From Piezodorus guildinii (lineage: Eukaryota; Arthropoda; Insecta; Hemiptera; Pentatomidae): 64,000 bases of DNA. The stretch lies in the NCBI GenBank assembly GCA_023052935.1, contig CM041297.1, forward strand, positions 8,400,827-8,464,826. Direction: 5' to 3'. This document shows positions 10,448 to 21,149 of this stretch, piece by piece; position 1 is the first letter of the stretch, and each line of letters starts with the position of its first letter. The position numbers and the translations under genes were made by a program. The notes under the pieces are model-generated. The model did not search any database and was not told where the DNA came from. It worked only from the letters and a program-made list of their open reading frames with translations.

Positions 10448-11052
10448 GGCTTAATTAATTAAGAAAAAAAAAATATAAAAATAACAACATATATATGTAT
10501 CTAGATAAATAAATGAAACAGATACAAAATAAATAAGTTATATATCTATATATAATTATTAGAAAAAAATTACTAATTAAATGAAAATTAACCTTAAAGA
10601 TCTTAAAACTAAACTATTTACAATATTATATACATATACTATTTAAAAAAAACAAAGCAAACATTTCTAAGTTAATGAAAAAATAAATAAATAAAAGTCT
10701 TCGAGGAAAATAAATTTAAAAACTCATTGAGGGAGAAAACTAATGTTTATAAATATTGTCTGATTAGGTCGTTGAACAACAGTCCTGACCTAGTCCTTGT
10801 CAACACTAGAGAAGGATTAGCAGGCAAGCCTGGCCCTTATCTCTAGCCCAAGCGGTCACTAGTCTATGATTGCTTATTGAACAAAACGCCACTCACCTCG
10901 CTTTCTGTGTTCGGTAATGTGTGTAATAGTATAACAACTCACGGTTCACAAAGTTTGAACGATGTTCATGCGATAACACAGTGATGAGAAGGTAAGAAAG
11001 ACAGAGCTATACTTATAGTGAACTGTACTCGCAGCCATGACACTTGAAACTC
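10448..11052 (-). promoter_or_regulatory. Jockey-1 5' UTR, expected internal promoter region
   Basis: AT-rich sequence between the ORF1 start and the target duplication. Jockey elements usually carry an internal RNA pol II promoter at the very 5' end; by position that would be just below 11052. I see no specific initiator or downstream element that I can defend. Confidence 0.45.
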
Positions 11053-11064
11053 ACAAATAAACTT
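11053..11064. repeat. Target-site duplication, right copy
   Basis: ACAAATAAACTT, identical to 5978-5989. It is followed at once by an A tract to about 11086, interpreted as the tail of the LINE that Jockey-1 interrupted. Confidence 0.85.
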
Positions 11065-11180
11065 AAAAAAAAAAAAAAAAAAAAATTTGTCAGCAAAAGT
11101 TGTAAACATAAAAAAAAAAAAATCATTCCGTCATTTTTTTCGAGATAATTTCAAATTCTTGCTAAAAGAAAGTTAGTTAT
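11065..11180. repeat. Poly(A) tract and AT-rich spacer
   Basis: Two A runs (about 11065-11086 and 11110-11122). The first is best read as the separated tail of the plus-strand LINE whose 3' UTR ends at 5989. Confidence 0.6.
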
Positions 11181-11460
11181 TCTACGTAGACCACTGGGGG
11201 GGACAAGAAGTAGTAGGGAGAGGGAGGGTACCCCAACGACCGCTACCTCGCGGGGGCCATTCATCAACTGTTGACGGTCCTGTCCGGGGGGGGAGGACTT
11301 GGGGGAGCGCTCCCCCCACCTCGGGGGTCAATAAAGGCCGCATGGACAGAATTCTCAGGGTGTTCTCACTGTCTGATGGAGAATGAAGAGCTTGGCACAT
11401 CCTCTTCGCGACCCTCCTGTAAGGGACCGGCCCGGTCCAAAAGCTGTAATTAGGATAGTG
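11181..11460. other. GC-rich segment, unassigned
   Basis: A short island of high GC with runs of G and C (GGGGGGGGAGG near 11286, GGGGGAGCGCTCCCCCC near 11301-11317, which is a self-complementary hairpin). Minus-strand reading is open into the minisatellite, but no domain is recognisable. It could be the unique flank from which the satellite grew, or an old exon. Confidence 0.35.
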
Positions 11461-13760
11461 AACGTCCAAGGGAGGCAGTCTAAAGGAAGGCAGTTCAACG
11501 GAAAGATGTCCAAGGGAGGTAGTCCAACGGAGGGCAATCCAAAGGAGGGCAGTACGAGCTAGGGTAGTCCAAAGGAAGACAGTCCAAAGGAGGCAGTCCA
11601 AAAAAAGCAAAACAAAGAAGGGCAGTCCAAAGGAAGACAGTCCAAAGAAAAGCAGAACAAGGGAGGTAGTCCAACAGAGGGCAATCCAAAGGAGGGCAGT
11701 CCGAGCTAGGGTAGTCCAAAGCAAGACAGTCCAAAGGAAGGCAGAACAAGGGAGGTAGTCCAACAGAGGGCAATCCAAAGGAGGGCAGTCCGAGCTAGGG
11801 TAGTCCAAAGGAAGACAGTCCAAAGGAGGCAGTCCAAAGAAAGGCAAAACAAAGAAGGGCAGTCCAAAGGAGGCAGTCAACGGAGGCAGTCCAACGGAGG
11901 GCAATCCAAAAGAGGGCAGTCCGAGCTAGGGTAGTCCAAAGGAAGACAGTCCAAAGGAAGGCAGAACAAGGGAGGTAGTCCAACAGAGGGCAATCCAAAG
12001 GAGGGCAGTCCGAGCTAGGGTAGTCCAAAGGAAGACAGTCCAAAGGAGGCAGTCCAAAGAAAGGCAAAACAAAGAAGGGCAGTCCAAAGGAGGCAGACCA
12101 ACGGAGGGCAATCCAAAAGAGGGCAGTCCGAGCTAGGGTAGTCCAAAGGAAGACAGTCCAAAGGAGGCAGTCCAAAAAAAGCAAAACAAAGAAGGGCAGT
12201 CCAAAGGAGGCAGTCCAACGGAGGCGGTCCAACGGAGGGCAATCCAAAAGAGGGCAGTCCGAGCTAGGGTAGTCCAAAGGAAGACAGTCCAAAGGAGGCA
12301 GTCCAAAGAAAGGCAAAACAAAGAAGGGCAGTCCAAAGGAGGCAGTCCAACGGAGGCAGTCCAACGGAGGGCAATCCAAAAGAGGGCAGTCCGAGCTAGG
12401 GTAGTCCAAAGGAAGACAGTCCAAAGGAAGGCAGAACAAGGGAGGTAGTCCAACAAAGGGCAATCCAAAGGAGGGCAGTCCGAGCTAGGGTAGTCCAAAG
12501 GAAGACAGTCCAAAGGAGGCAGTCCAAAGGAGGCAGTCCAACGGAGGCAGTCCAACGGAGGGCAATCCAAAAGAGGGCAGTCCGAGCTAGGGTAGTCCAA
12601 AGGAAGACAGTCCAAAGGAAGGCAGAACAAGGGAGGTAGTCCAACAGAGGGCAATCCAAAGGAGGGCAGTCCGAGCTAGGGTAGTCCAAAGGAAGACAGT
12701 CCAAAGGAGGCAGTCCAAAGAAAGGCAAAACAAAGAAGGGCAGTCCAAAGGAGGCAGTCCAACGGAGGCAGTCCAACGGAGGCAGTCCAACGGAGGGCAA
12801 TCCAAAAGAGGGCAGTCCGAGCTAGGGTAGTCCAAAGGAAGACAGTCCAAAGGAGGCAGTCCAAAGAAAGGCAAAACAAAGAAGAGCAGTCCAAAGGAGG
12901 CAGTCCAACGGAGGCAGTCCAACGGAGGGCAATCCAAAAGAGGGCAGTCCGAGCTAGGGTAGGCCAAAGGAAGACAGTCCAAAGGAGGCAGTCCAAAGAA
13001 AGGCAAAACAAAGAAGGGCAGTCCAAAGGAGGCAGTCCAACGGAGGCAGTCCAACGGAGGGCAATCCAAAAGAGGGCAGTCCGAGCTAGGGTAGTCCAAA
13101 GGAAGACAGTCCAAAGGAGGCAGTCCAAAGAAAGGCAAAACAAAGAAGGGCAGTCCAAAGGAGGCAGTCCAACGGAGGGCAATCCAAAAGAGGGCAGTCC
13201 GAGCTAGGGTAGTCCAAAGGAAGATAATCCAAAGGAGGCAGTCCAAAGAAAGGCAAAACAAAGAAGGGCAGTCCAAAGGAGGCAGTCCAACGGAGGCAGT
13301 CCAACGGAGGGCAATCCAAAAGAGGGCAGTACGAGCTAAGGTAGTCCAAAGGAAGACAGTCCAAAGGAGGCAGTCCAAAAAAAGCAAAACAAAGAAGGGC
13401 AGTCCAAAGGAGGCAGTCCAACGGAGGCAGTCCAACGGAGGGCAATCCAAAAGAGGGCAGTCCGAGCTAGGGTAGTCCAAAGGAAGACAGTCCAAATGAG
13501 GCAGTCCAAGTGAAGGCAGAACAAAGGAGGGCAGTCCAAAGGAGGCAGTCCAAGGGAGGTAGTCCAACAGAGGGCAATCCAAAGCAGGGCAGTCCGAGCT
13601 AGGGTAGTCCAAAGGAGGGCAGTCCAACGGAGACAGTCCAACGGAGAGCAGTCCAAAGGAAGGCAGCCCAAAGGAGAGCAATCCAAAGCAGGGCAGTCCG
13701 AGAGAGAGCAGTCCAAATGAAGGCAGTCCAAAGGAGGCAGTCCAAAGAAAGACAGTCCGA
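11461..13760. repeat. Hierarchical minisatellite, ~13-17 bp submonomers in ~131-bp higher-order units
   Basis: About 2.3 kb made of variants of GGAGGCAGTCCAAA. Nine submonomers of 13-17 bp form a unit of about 131 bp that includes the marker GAGCTAGGGTAGTCCAAAGG. The marker recurs about 18 times with spacings mostly near 131, 115-118, 146 or 90 bp, differing by whole submonomers. The array frays into irregular units at both ends. Because the units avoid stops, the minus strand stays open for up to 398 codons (repeats of PPLDCLPLDYPSSDC type), but this is a by-product of the repeat and not good evidence of a protein. Confidence 0.93.
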
Positions 13761-14042
13761 GGTGATCTGGAATCGGAGAGCAATATACTTGAGGTGTTGG
13801 CCGTATCCTTTTATCCTCAAGTTTCCCTAGCGAATTTCGGGCCTACTAAAATTTACGAATTCAATCTCTAACAAGATTAAACATAATAAGTATAACTTAG
13901 CTATCGGTCGATAAGTTATTATATCAATCATTTTCACGGAGAAGAAATACAGTAGTTATCAAGAGGCAGAGGATTGTTTATTACACAACTCCAAGTTTAC
14001 AGTAGCTCCCCAGAAAGGGTAGGCGTGCCCATGATTACTTAA
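13761..14042. other. No gene recognised
   Basis: Unique AT-rich spacer between the minisatellite and the MITE. Its last eight bases, TTACTTAA (14035-14042), are the left target duplication of the MITE. Confidence 0.6.
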
Positions 14043-14730
14043 TAGGGGTGGGCATAATCGAATGACGATTATCGGATCATCCGATTATTTCCATCATTCA
14101 AATTAATCGATTATCGGATTAATCGGTTTGGAGAAACGAATGATCACTCGAACTAAATTGTTTAATGGAAGGAATTAGTCCGGGTGGCGGTCATTAAATG
14201 AAACAACTAAATAGTTTCAACTATTTTATTGTTTGCCAACGTTTCGACCCCCTTTGTGGGTCATCATCAGGGCGCATGGTGGGAGAATGGAAACTGGGAG
14301 TTTCCATTCTCCCACCATGCGCCCTGATGATGACCCACAAAGGGGGTCGAAACGTTGGCAAACAATAAAATAGTTGAAACTATTGAGTTGTTTCATTTAA
14401 TGACCGCCACCCGCACTAATTCCTTCCAGTAATTCTCAACGGTCAACTAATTACATCCACAATAAATTGTTTAATAATCGATAATCGAGGGGATTACAAG
14501 GAGCTCGGATAATCGAAAGAACTTTTTTTTTTCTTTTTTTTTTTTTTTTTTATTCTCTTCACATAAATTATATGCATATTTCTACCTAGCCTCAGCGAGC
14601 TGTCATTATAGAGACGGGAATCGAGGCATATCGTCTCTCAGAAGCATACTAATCATTCGATCATTCGATTATGAAATCATTTGATTATTTAAATCATCGG
14701 AATCCGGTCATTCGATTATGCCCACCCCTA
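14043..14730. mobile_element. hAT-type MITE, 688 bp, with perfect 8-bp TSD
   Basis: The ends are an inverted pair, TAGGGGTGGGCATAATCGAA at the left and its complement at the right (perfect over ~23 bp). TTACTTAA at 14035-14042 and 14731-14738 is an exact 8-bp target duplication, the hAT hallmark. The interior is rich in AATCGATTATCGG-type short repeats and a T-run at about 14522-14551, with no transposase. A long palindrome sits inside it (14166-14462). Confidence 0.92.
14154..14475. mobile_element. Nested foldback insertion with hammerhead-like core, possibly Penelope-like
   Basis: A near-perfect palindrome spans 14166-14428 around an axis at 14297; arms are ~130 bp with only a few mismatches. 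Each arm carries, on one strand or the other, CCCTGATGATGACCC - ACAAA - GGGGGTCGAAACG, i.e. a CUGAUGA...stem...GAAAC arrangement like a hammerhead ribozyme core. The whole insert is flanked by direct repeats TAAATTGTTTAAT (14154-14166 and 14463-14475), a probable target duplication. Penelope-like elements are known to carry such cores in terminal repeats often arranged head to head, so this is a plausible source. A simple foldback element is the alternative. Confidence 0.65.
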
Positions 14731-15059
14731 TTACTTAACACGTTAAGCCTTATTTAAGGATAATCGTTTTGGTTCGTTCGGTCCAATATCGGTACGGCTC
14801 GTTTTCAACATAAATTATAAACGTTTAAATTAGGTAAATTCTCGTATTAAGTATACAATGTATTATAAGGACAAATATATCTTGTCACCTCTCATATTAA
14901 AGCTTATTATACTCCTATTAATTTTTATTCTTATGAGTAGTTTGGTAAAAATGCCAATTTCCATGATACTGGGCTGAACACTGTTCCTCTGTTTAAGACG
15001 CAAATTATCATATGGAAAAGATATCTCGGCACCTATAAGACCTACAGATGTCTATCAGG
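14731..15059. other. No gene recognised
   Basis: Right TSD of the MITE (14731-14738), then AT-rich sequence without motifs. Confidence 0.6.
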
Positions 15060-15655
15060 TATAAAATTAAAGGTTATTCAATGTCCATTAGTAGTAGAGC
15101 CTTCAGTGAAACCCAACCGAGCAGGCCTACGGCTGTGCAGGAAGGAGGAATTGGTACTGGCTCGACTGAGGATTGGCCACACAAGGCTGACCCACGGCTA
15201 CCTGATGACGAAGGGATCACCGCCTCAATGTACCTCCTGTGGGGTTCTCCTCACAGTACCACATATACTGTTGGATTGCTTTTCCTTCGAAGCCAAGCGA
15301 AGAAGGATTGGTATGGAGACTGAAATTGGGACTATATTACAGAATACCCAGGAGTCAGCAACAAAACTGATCAATTATCTAAAAGATACATCAATATTTT
15401 ACAAAATTTTAATATTCCTGTTTTTTATTGTTAATATTTTATGTATGTTTTTATTTTATTCTTAACTTAAAATATTGGATTTGTATTATTAGTTAGTATT
15501 ATATAGTTAGTATTTATTATATGTAGTATTTTTATTATTATATGTAAGTATTAAATTTAACTTAAAATATTGTCTTTGTATTATTAGTTTAGGGCTAAAA
15601 TGACCTTTATGGTTGAAAAGCCTTTATGTTACAAAATAAATAAATAAAATTTACC
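15060..15655 (+). pseudogene. LINE C-terminal RNase H end and 3' UTR (I/Nimb-like)
   Basis: A plus-strand frame reads LARLRIGHTRLTHGYLM and PPQCTSCGVLLTVPHILLDC, the stretch with C-x2-C...H...C that closes the RNase H-bearing ORF2 of I-like and some Jockey-like LINEs. It runs on to a stop near 15465. The 3' UTR ends with GGTTGAAAAGCCTTTATG and an (AATA)n-type tail at about 15638-15652. Everything upstream of the RNase H end is missing, so it is a 5'-truncated copy. Confidence 0.78.
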
Positions 15656-15935
15656 AATGTCCATTAATTTATATTATAATGAATAGTTCTTGTGTAATCC
15701 TTGGTTTCTGCAATATTTAGCTTTATAATGTTAAAATGAGGTCAATTTTAGTAGTTAGAACACAATGTATTATATGGAGTAAAATATCTCGATACCTATA
15801 AAGGCGACTATCAGCTCTCGAATCGAACTTTATTTAATGCCATCAAATTAATTTATAATGAGTATTTTTGTACAATTCTTGGTTTCAGTAATATTTACCT
15901 TTATAATGATAAAATGCGGTCAATTCCTGGATTTG
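15656..15935. repeat. Diverged direct duplication of ~100 bp
   Basis: 15665-15755 and 15845-15930 resemble each other: both read TTAATTTATA-TAATGA, CTTGGTTTC-G-AATATTTA and CTTTATAATG-TAAAATG-GGTCAATT. No coding content was recognised. Confidence 0.6.
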
Positions 15936-16573
15936 GATCATTTTGGATGGTCGCCATTTACAATTCCGACCAGTTTGAAGTGGCAGGAAAAAAAAAATGT
16001 TGTAAAAGTTGACTAAAATGTGAAAATAACATTCAAAATTTTCTTCGTATAATATGCAATTTTCGGCCCCAGCTCTTGGACTATTAGTGAATGCTAACTC
16101 ACTCCTGTAAATATAGAAAGTCCACAATTTTCATTGGCAAATTTCTAGAAATTGTATATAAATTGATCATATAAATGTCATTGAAATTTCTTATAAATGT
16201 TATTAAATTGAAATTAGGTTTTTTTTTTTTTTTTTTATTTCTACCACAAATCCAATAAATGAACTAAAATATCAGCTAAGAATAAGAAAAATGATTCGCT
16301 TGATGCTCATATTAAGGATGTGTTGCACAAGGGACCTCGGTCCAAAACACAAGGACCAAATGAGCCGACAGAGGGCAGGAGACAAAAGAATTGTCATGGG
16401 CCAATCAAACAGCGAGCATTGATCCCGGCCATTCTATTGGTCCGCTGTTTTATTCCGACCGCGGTTCCTCTCCAATGTTTATACCTAACTGCCATTCTCT
16501 TTGACGTCCACTTTCCATCACAGTTTGCTCCCAGCCTTCGTGTATCGCTTCGCTGCCCCTTCAATACTACGAA

Positions 16574-16642
<69 letters not shown>

Positions 16643-16690
16643 TCATTAAGACAGAGGGAATAGATTTTTTTAAACTTATTTTTGAAATAA
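15936..16690. other. No gene recognised; (TA)n microsatellite
   Basis: Contains a T run at 16219-16236 and a (TA)n tract at about 16578-16636. Open frames across the TA tract (alternating Tyr-Ile) are artefacts. Confidence 0.7.
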
Positions 16691-17650
16691 AAAAAATCTG
16701 GTGCGCGCAACACACGACTTTCACTTACCTCCGTTGTTAAAATCAATTTAAGAATTTTCAAATACATGTAGAGATAAAAATAAATTGTTCAAGAATTAAT
16801 TAAATTGAATTTCAATAGAAATATGTGTTTTATTAAATAATCTATAATATTTTTATCAACAACAATCAGTTAGTGTTTGGGGTAATCACTTCCAACTCAA
16901 ATGTCAAGCGGATCACAATTAGGATGTCTGCTTCCTTGACATGCCGTCAGGTAGCAACACGGTCAACATAAATTTATCTTTTTAAGAACCACAAACTTTT
17001 AGTTTTATCGGTTTTTTATCACTCTCCATTACCCTTAACAATTCCGTTTATCAGATAATGTTTTTTTCAAAAATCTTTAGCTATCCAACGGTATATTTTA
17101 CATCTATATTACTATTCTTGTGTTCAAAAATGAAAAAATTGCATAACAAAATACGTTTGGACTTTTCTGCTTTAGTTTTTTATCAAATTACCTCAACTGC
17201 AACTTTGCTATTTAGTCGTCCTTCATCAGTGCCATTAAGATGGTATTGTTAATCATTTGGAATGTACAAAATTAAAGGTAGTTTAGAAGAAGAAATTTTA
17301 AAATATCTGCACTTAAGCCCTGTCAGACTATTTTAATCAGAATTAAACCCTATTAAATTTTACAGCGATATAGCGAGTTTAATCAAAATCGTTAAAGCAG
17401 TTTTTGAGAAAATCGGAAAAAGGTGCAAAATGCATGAGAGATGGACTTCCGGTCAGCCGATTTTAGTAAAAAAAGTTGCTGTAACATCTCGGGCGTATTT
17501 TTGTCTTAAATATGAAATTTCAGTTTCGTACGACTTTTTTCGGGACTTGGTCATTTGGACTCAGAAGACCCTAAAACGTGTATTTCCGTCGGAAAATGGA
17601 ATTCAAAAATTTTCACGATCGCATTACTTTCCCTTACTATATATAGTAAG
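16691..17650 (-). mobile_element. Interspersed repeat family X, nearly full-length copy
   Basis: Starts with CTGGTGCGCGCAACACACGA and CTTTCACTTACCTCCG and ends TTCACGATCGCATTACTTTCCC, TTACTATATATA. In between are the family markers CTTAAGCCCTGTCAGACTATT, TGTAACATCTCGGGCGTATT and TTGGTCATTTGGACTCAGA. About 960 bp. At least twelve pieces of this family lie in the window. No protein is recognised, so it is probably a non-autonomous DNA element; the class is not established. Minus is arbitrary, relative to the copies at 22925 and 53239. Confidence 0.75.
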
Positions 17651-18279
<629 letters not shown>

Positions 18280-18400
18280 ATATTACCATGAGTAGTCCAT
18301 TTTCTTCTTCACATTTGCAACACGAATGTCTCCAATAGATGATTTATTAAAACTGTATGATTGAGAATTCCTAAATGCTTTATACATCCGAGAAGCTTTC
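18280..18400 (-). pseudogene. LINE-A endonuclease-region scrap
   Basis: Resembles 44555-44700 (shared GATGATTTATTAAAACTGT and GCAACACGAAT), where the minus strand encodes part of a LINE endonuclease (see 44540-44880). Too decayed here to read alone. Confidence 0.45.
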
Positions 18401-18769
18401 ATGATTTCAGTTATCCTTTTATCATGATAATAGAGATTCAATCATCGATCGATTAACCTAATGATAATGCAATGTTTTGCTTGAGACAGTAGGGAAAATA
18501 ACATGAGAAAAAAAAAAACCTACACAATTTCAATTTCGAATTTCAAAGGGTTTTCAGAAGTTGTGTTTTTTCTCAAAATATGTTTTGGTTTCTGTGTAGA
18601 TAAACTGTTTTAATGTGGGAAGATTTAGTTCTAAATCTTTTGAAATTTTATCATCAGTAATTATAGTAATTATCATCAGTAATTTTATAATCAGTATTTT
18701 ATTTTATCATCATATATCGTTGGTAGTTACTGATGATACATGTATTTTGTATTGTTACTAATTTTTTGT
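18401..18769. other. No gene recognised
   Basis: AT-rich, including short repeats of ATCATCAGTAATT-type near 18650-18735. Confidence 0.5.
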
Positions 18770-19220
18770 AATTGGTATTGCAAATCGAGCTCCAGACAGG
18801 CGACGCATAACAAATCTGGGCACATATGACTGTTTTATATAGTAGTAGTTTGTTCTGAGTGCTTAAACAGGATTTTTTATTGAATTATGGGAACATTTTG
18901 TAAATGTATTGTTTGATTTTTTTCGGATTTTCTATTAATATGTTTGGTATAGATTAACAATTTATCTAATGTTAAGCCTAAGTATGTAACTGATTTAGAC
19001 AAGGGAATGTGGATTGAGTTTAATAAAAGGTGATGGTTTATGTTCGGTCTGCCCTGATGATATATGCTTCTGATTTGTTGGCGTTTATTTTTAATTTCTA
19101 AATATTATAATATTTATTAATTTTTTTGTAGTTGAGCTGTAACTTGTTAAGTATGGTGTCAATGCGATATGATGGTGTGTATAAGGCTGTATCATCAGCG
19201 TAAAGAGACCTTTTTACTTG
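18770..19220 (-). pseudogene. LINE-A reverse transcriptase, downstream part (interrupted)
   Basis: On the minus strand from 19220: ISDFPSHPQVKRSLYADDTA (RT motif C), then YRIDTILNKLQLNYKKI and KINANKSEAYI. This picks up exactly where the part at 20090-20690 leaves off, so the two are one element split by LINE-B (19221-20089). Stops and frame changes are present further on. Confidence 0.7.
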
Positions 19221-20089
19221 CGGGTGGCTTGGAAAATCGGATATAATGAAATGAAATGAAATGAATGAATGAAATGAAATGAAAAGTAATTTTATTCTGG
19301 GACGAGTAGTCCCCTAAGAATAACAAGAAAAGTACAATATACATGATAATTGTCTGGTCGTTTAAGACTTCAGTTTAACAAAAAAAGATGGGTTTTGTGA
19401 CAATGAATAGTTATCATCTATAGCTTTTAAATATTACATATGTTGGAAGATTGATGCTTTAGGAAATGGAGAAATAGGTGGTGTTTAAAAGTGGATAATG
19501 ATAAGGATTTACGAATGGATACAGGCAAGGAATTCCAAAATAGGGTAGCACGAATAATAAAGGATTTTTTGAAGGAAGCAGATCTGTGAGAAGGTATATA
19601 CAAGTTTATAGGTTGGAATCTAGTGCTTACTGAATGGACAGAGGAACAAGTGGTAAGCATATCAAGAATATAAGGAGGTTTTTTTGTATTGAAAAATCGG
19701 AAGAGACAGACACCAAGGAGGTACTGCCGACGGAAAGAGGGATAGAGCCAATTCAACTCCGGTATACCTTCTAGAAACATGGGAGCGTCTTGGGATTCCA
19801 CATGAGAATCTAATGAAACAATTCATAAGTCTTTTGTGTCTCATATCGAATTTCTCAGACAGCCCGCCTTATACGAGGCAACCGTAGTCAAACTGGGGGA
19901 AAATGAGCGAAGAGACGAGTAACATGCGGGTTTTAGGTGGGATTGAATCACGAAATCTTAGAAATTGTTTTAGGATAGCGATGGATTTTCGGGTGATTTG
20001 AGAAATATGATTGCTCCATGATAGGTTATGATCACTAATGACTCCAAGGTTTCTCACTGAGGTGTGGAAGTGGATAGGTATAGGATATA
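19221..20089 (-). mobile_element. LINE-B, CR1-like, 5'-truncated, nested in LINE-A
   Basis: Minus strand: IHFHTSVRNLGVISDHNLSW and TRMLLVSSLIFPQFDYG (thumb region), then after a stop and frame change GVELALSLFP-type and FKKSFIIRATLFWNSLP, SIRKSLSLSTFKHHLFLHFL at the C-terminus (to about 19427). The 3' UTR has TTATTCTGGGACGAGTAGTC and the element ends in an (ATTTC)n-like microsatellite (seen as ATGAA repeats, about 19241-19284). Microsatellite tails are typical of CR1-like LINEs. Same family as 60110-62290, 23620-24150, 30150-30210, 43895-43985 and 54330-54750. Confidence 0.8.
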
Positions 20090-20690
20090 TATACATTGAA
20101 TGAAGTTGGCGAAAGGCAGGATCCTTGAGGAAGGCCGGCCGCTACAGGAAGTATACTAGATTTCGAATTATTTACACGAACACAAAATCGTCTATTGTCA
20201 AGATCTGAATGGATAATATGAATTAGGTAAGCAGCGAAATTGTATTTAATTAATTTGTAAATAAGTCCCGTATGGCAAACGGTGTCAAAAGCCTTTTCTA
20301 AATCTATTAATAATACATGCCGGTATGTTTATTTTCGTTAAAAGCTGTAGTTACGTAATCAGAAAGCCTTGCTAATTGGTCTACAGTAGAGAGGTGTTTC
20401 CTGAAACCGAATTGGTCCTCTATTATAATTTTGTTTTGTCTAATGTTCCAATTTATTCTTGTTAATAGTAGTCTTTTTAAAGTGAAGTTTATAATGTTTG
20501 TCGTATCTCTATTACTTTTATAGATAGCTACTCCTGCAGCTCGTCACTAAGGTCGCTTTAATTTAGTAATACAATGCAAAATTGGAATATCGATGTTTTC
20601 TTCGTTGTTCCACCATATTTTAGATAAAAGCGATACCGTTGAATTTTGAGCAACACCGTCATTAATATCCAGGACCGGCGAAGACATTGA
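20090..20690 (-). pseudogene. LINE-A reverse transcriptase, upstream part
   Basis: Minus strand: FRKHLSTVDQLARL-type and KAFDTVCHTGLIYKLI (RT motif A, about 20240-20300) and VAAGLPQGSCLSPTSFNVYI (motif B region, about 20096-20155), where LINE-B interrupts it. Toward 20690 an endonuclease-like scrap (WWNNEENIDIPI) follows after deletions. Jockey/CR1 superfamily; clade not resolved. Confidence 0.7.
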
Positions 20691-21149
20691 AAATATTAAT
20701 ATTCTATTTCTATTTAAAATAAAGCCTTTCTCAAATAAGTAATCTTTTGAAGTCTGCTCAGTGATAACCTTTTAAATTCAGTTTGTATGTTAGTGACTAA
20801 TGTAAAGCCATTAGATGCGCGTTACTTTTGATAATGGAACCTATACTAATTATCGAGAATGTGTTTTTTCATATTAATAAACAACTTCATTAAAAGATGC
20901 TCCTTCTAGATTGTTACTGCTTATGCCGATACGACTTTAAATGATTGCACTTGGCGTTTATAGTTTTATAATTATTTAGCTGTACCGTACATGATCTTCT
21001 AGGGATTTTAAAAGCATTATTAGAAACTTTGTGATCTACCAAATTTTACTCCGAATTCTTCTTTCAATTTTTTCTGCGTTTGAAAATATAATTCAAACTC
21101 TGCTAATTTCACCACCACCATTATCACAATAATGGACACGTCGACATTA
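20691..21149. other. No gene recognised
   Basis: AT-rich sequence without motifs, ending in an (AAT)n tract at about 21155-21168. Confidence 0.5.

Larger units (their letters stand above)
5990..11052 (-). mobile_element. Full-length Jockey-clade non-LTR retrotransposon (Jockey-1)
   Basis: About 5.06 kb, bounded by a 12-bp exact target-site duplication. In minus-strand order: 5' UTR of about 600 bp (11052-10448), ORF1 gag-like (10447-8813), ORF2 with endonuclease and reverse transcriptase (8816-6125), 3' UTR, and a poly(A) seen as poly(T) at 5988-5998. ORF1 is intact; ORF2 carries about four frameshifts, so this copy cannot make its own RT. Other copies of the family in the window: 305-480, 3408-4361, 37915-38160, 59045-59795. 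Confidence 0.93.

Noticed and set aside
10020..10454. Plus-strand 144-codon frame
   Set aside because: Antisense shadow of the Jockey ORF1.
11182..13820. Long minus-strand open frames (60-398 codons) of PLDCLPLDYPSSDC type as a secreted or structural repeat protein
   Set aside because: Open in several frames at once, composition fixed by the DNA repeat, no start context, no domain. Best explained as minisatellite.
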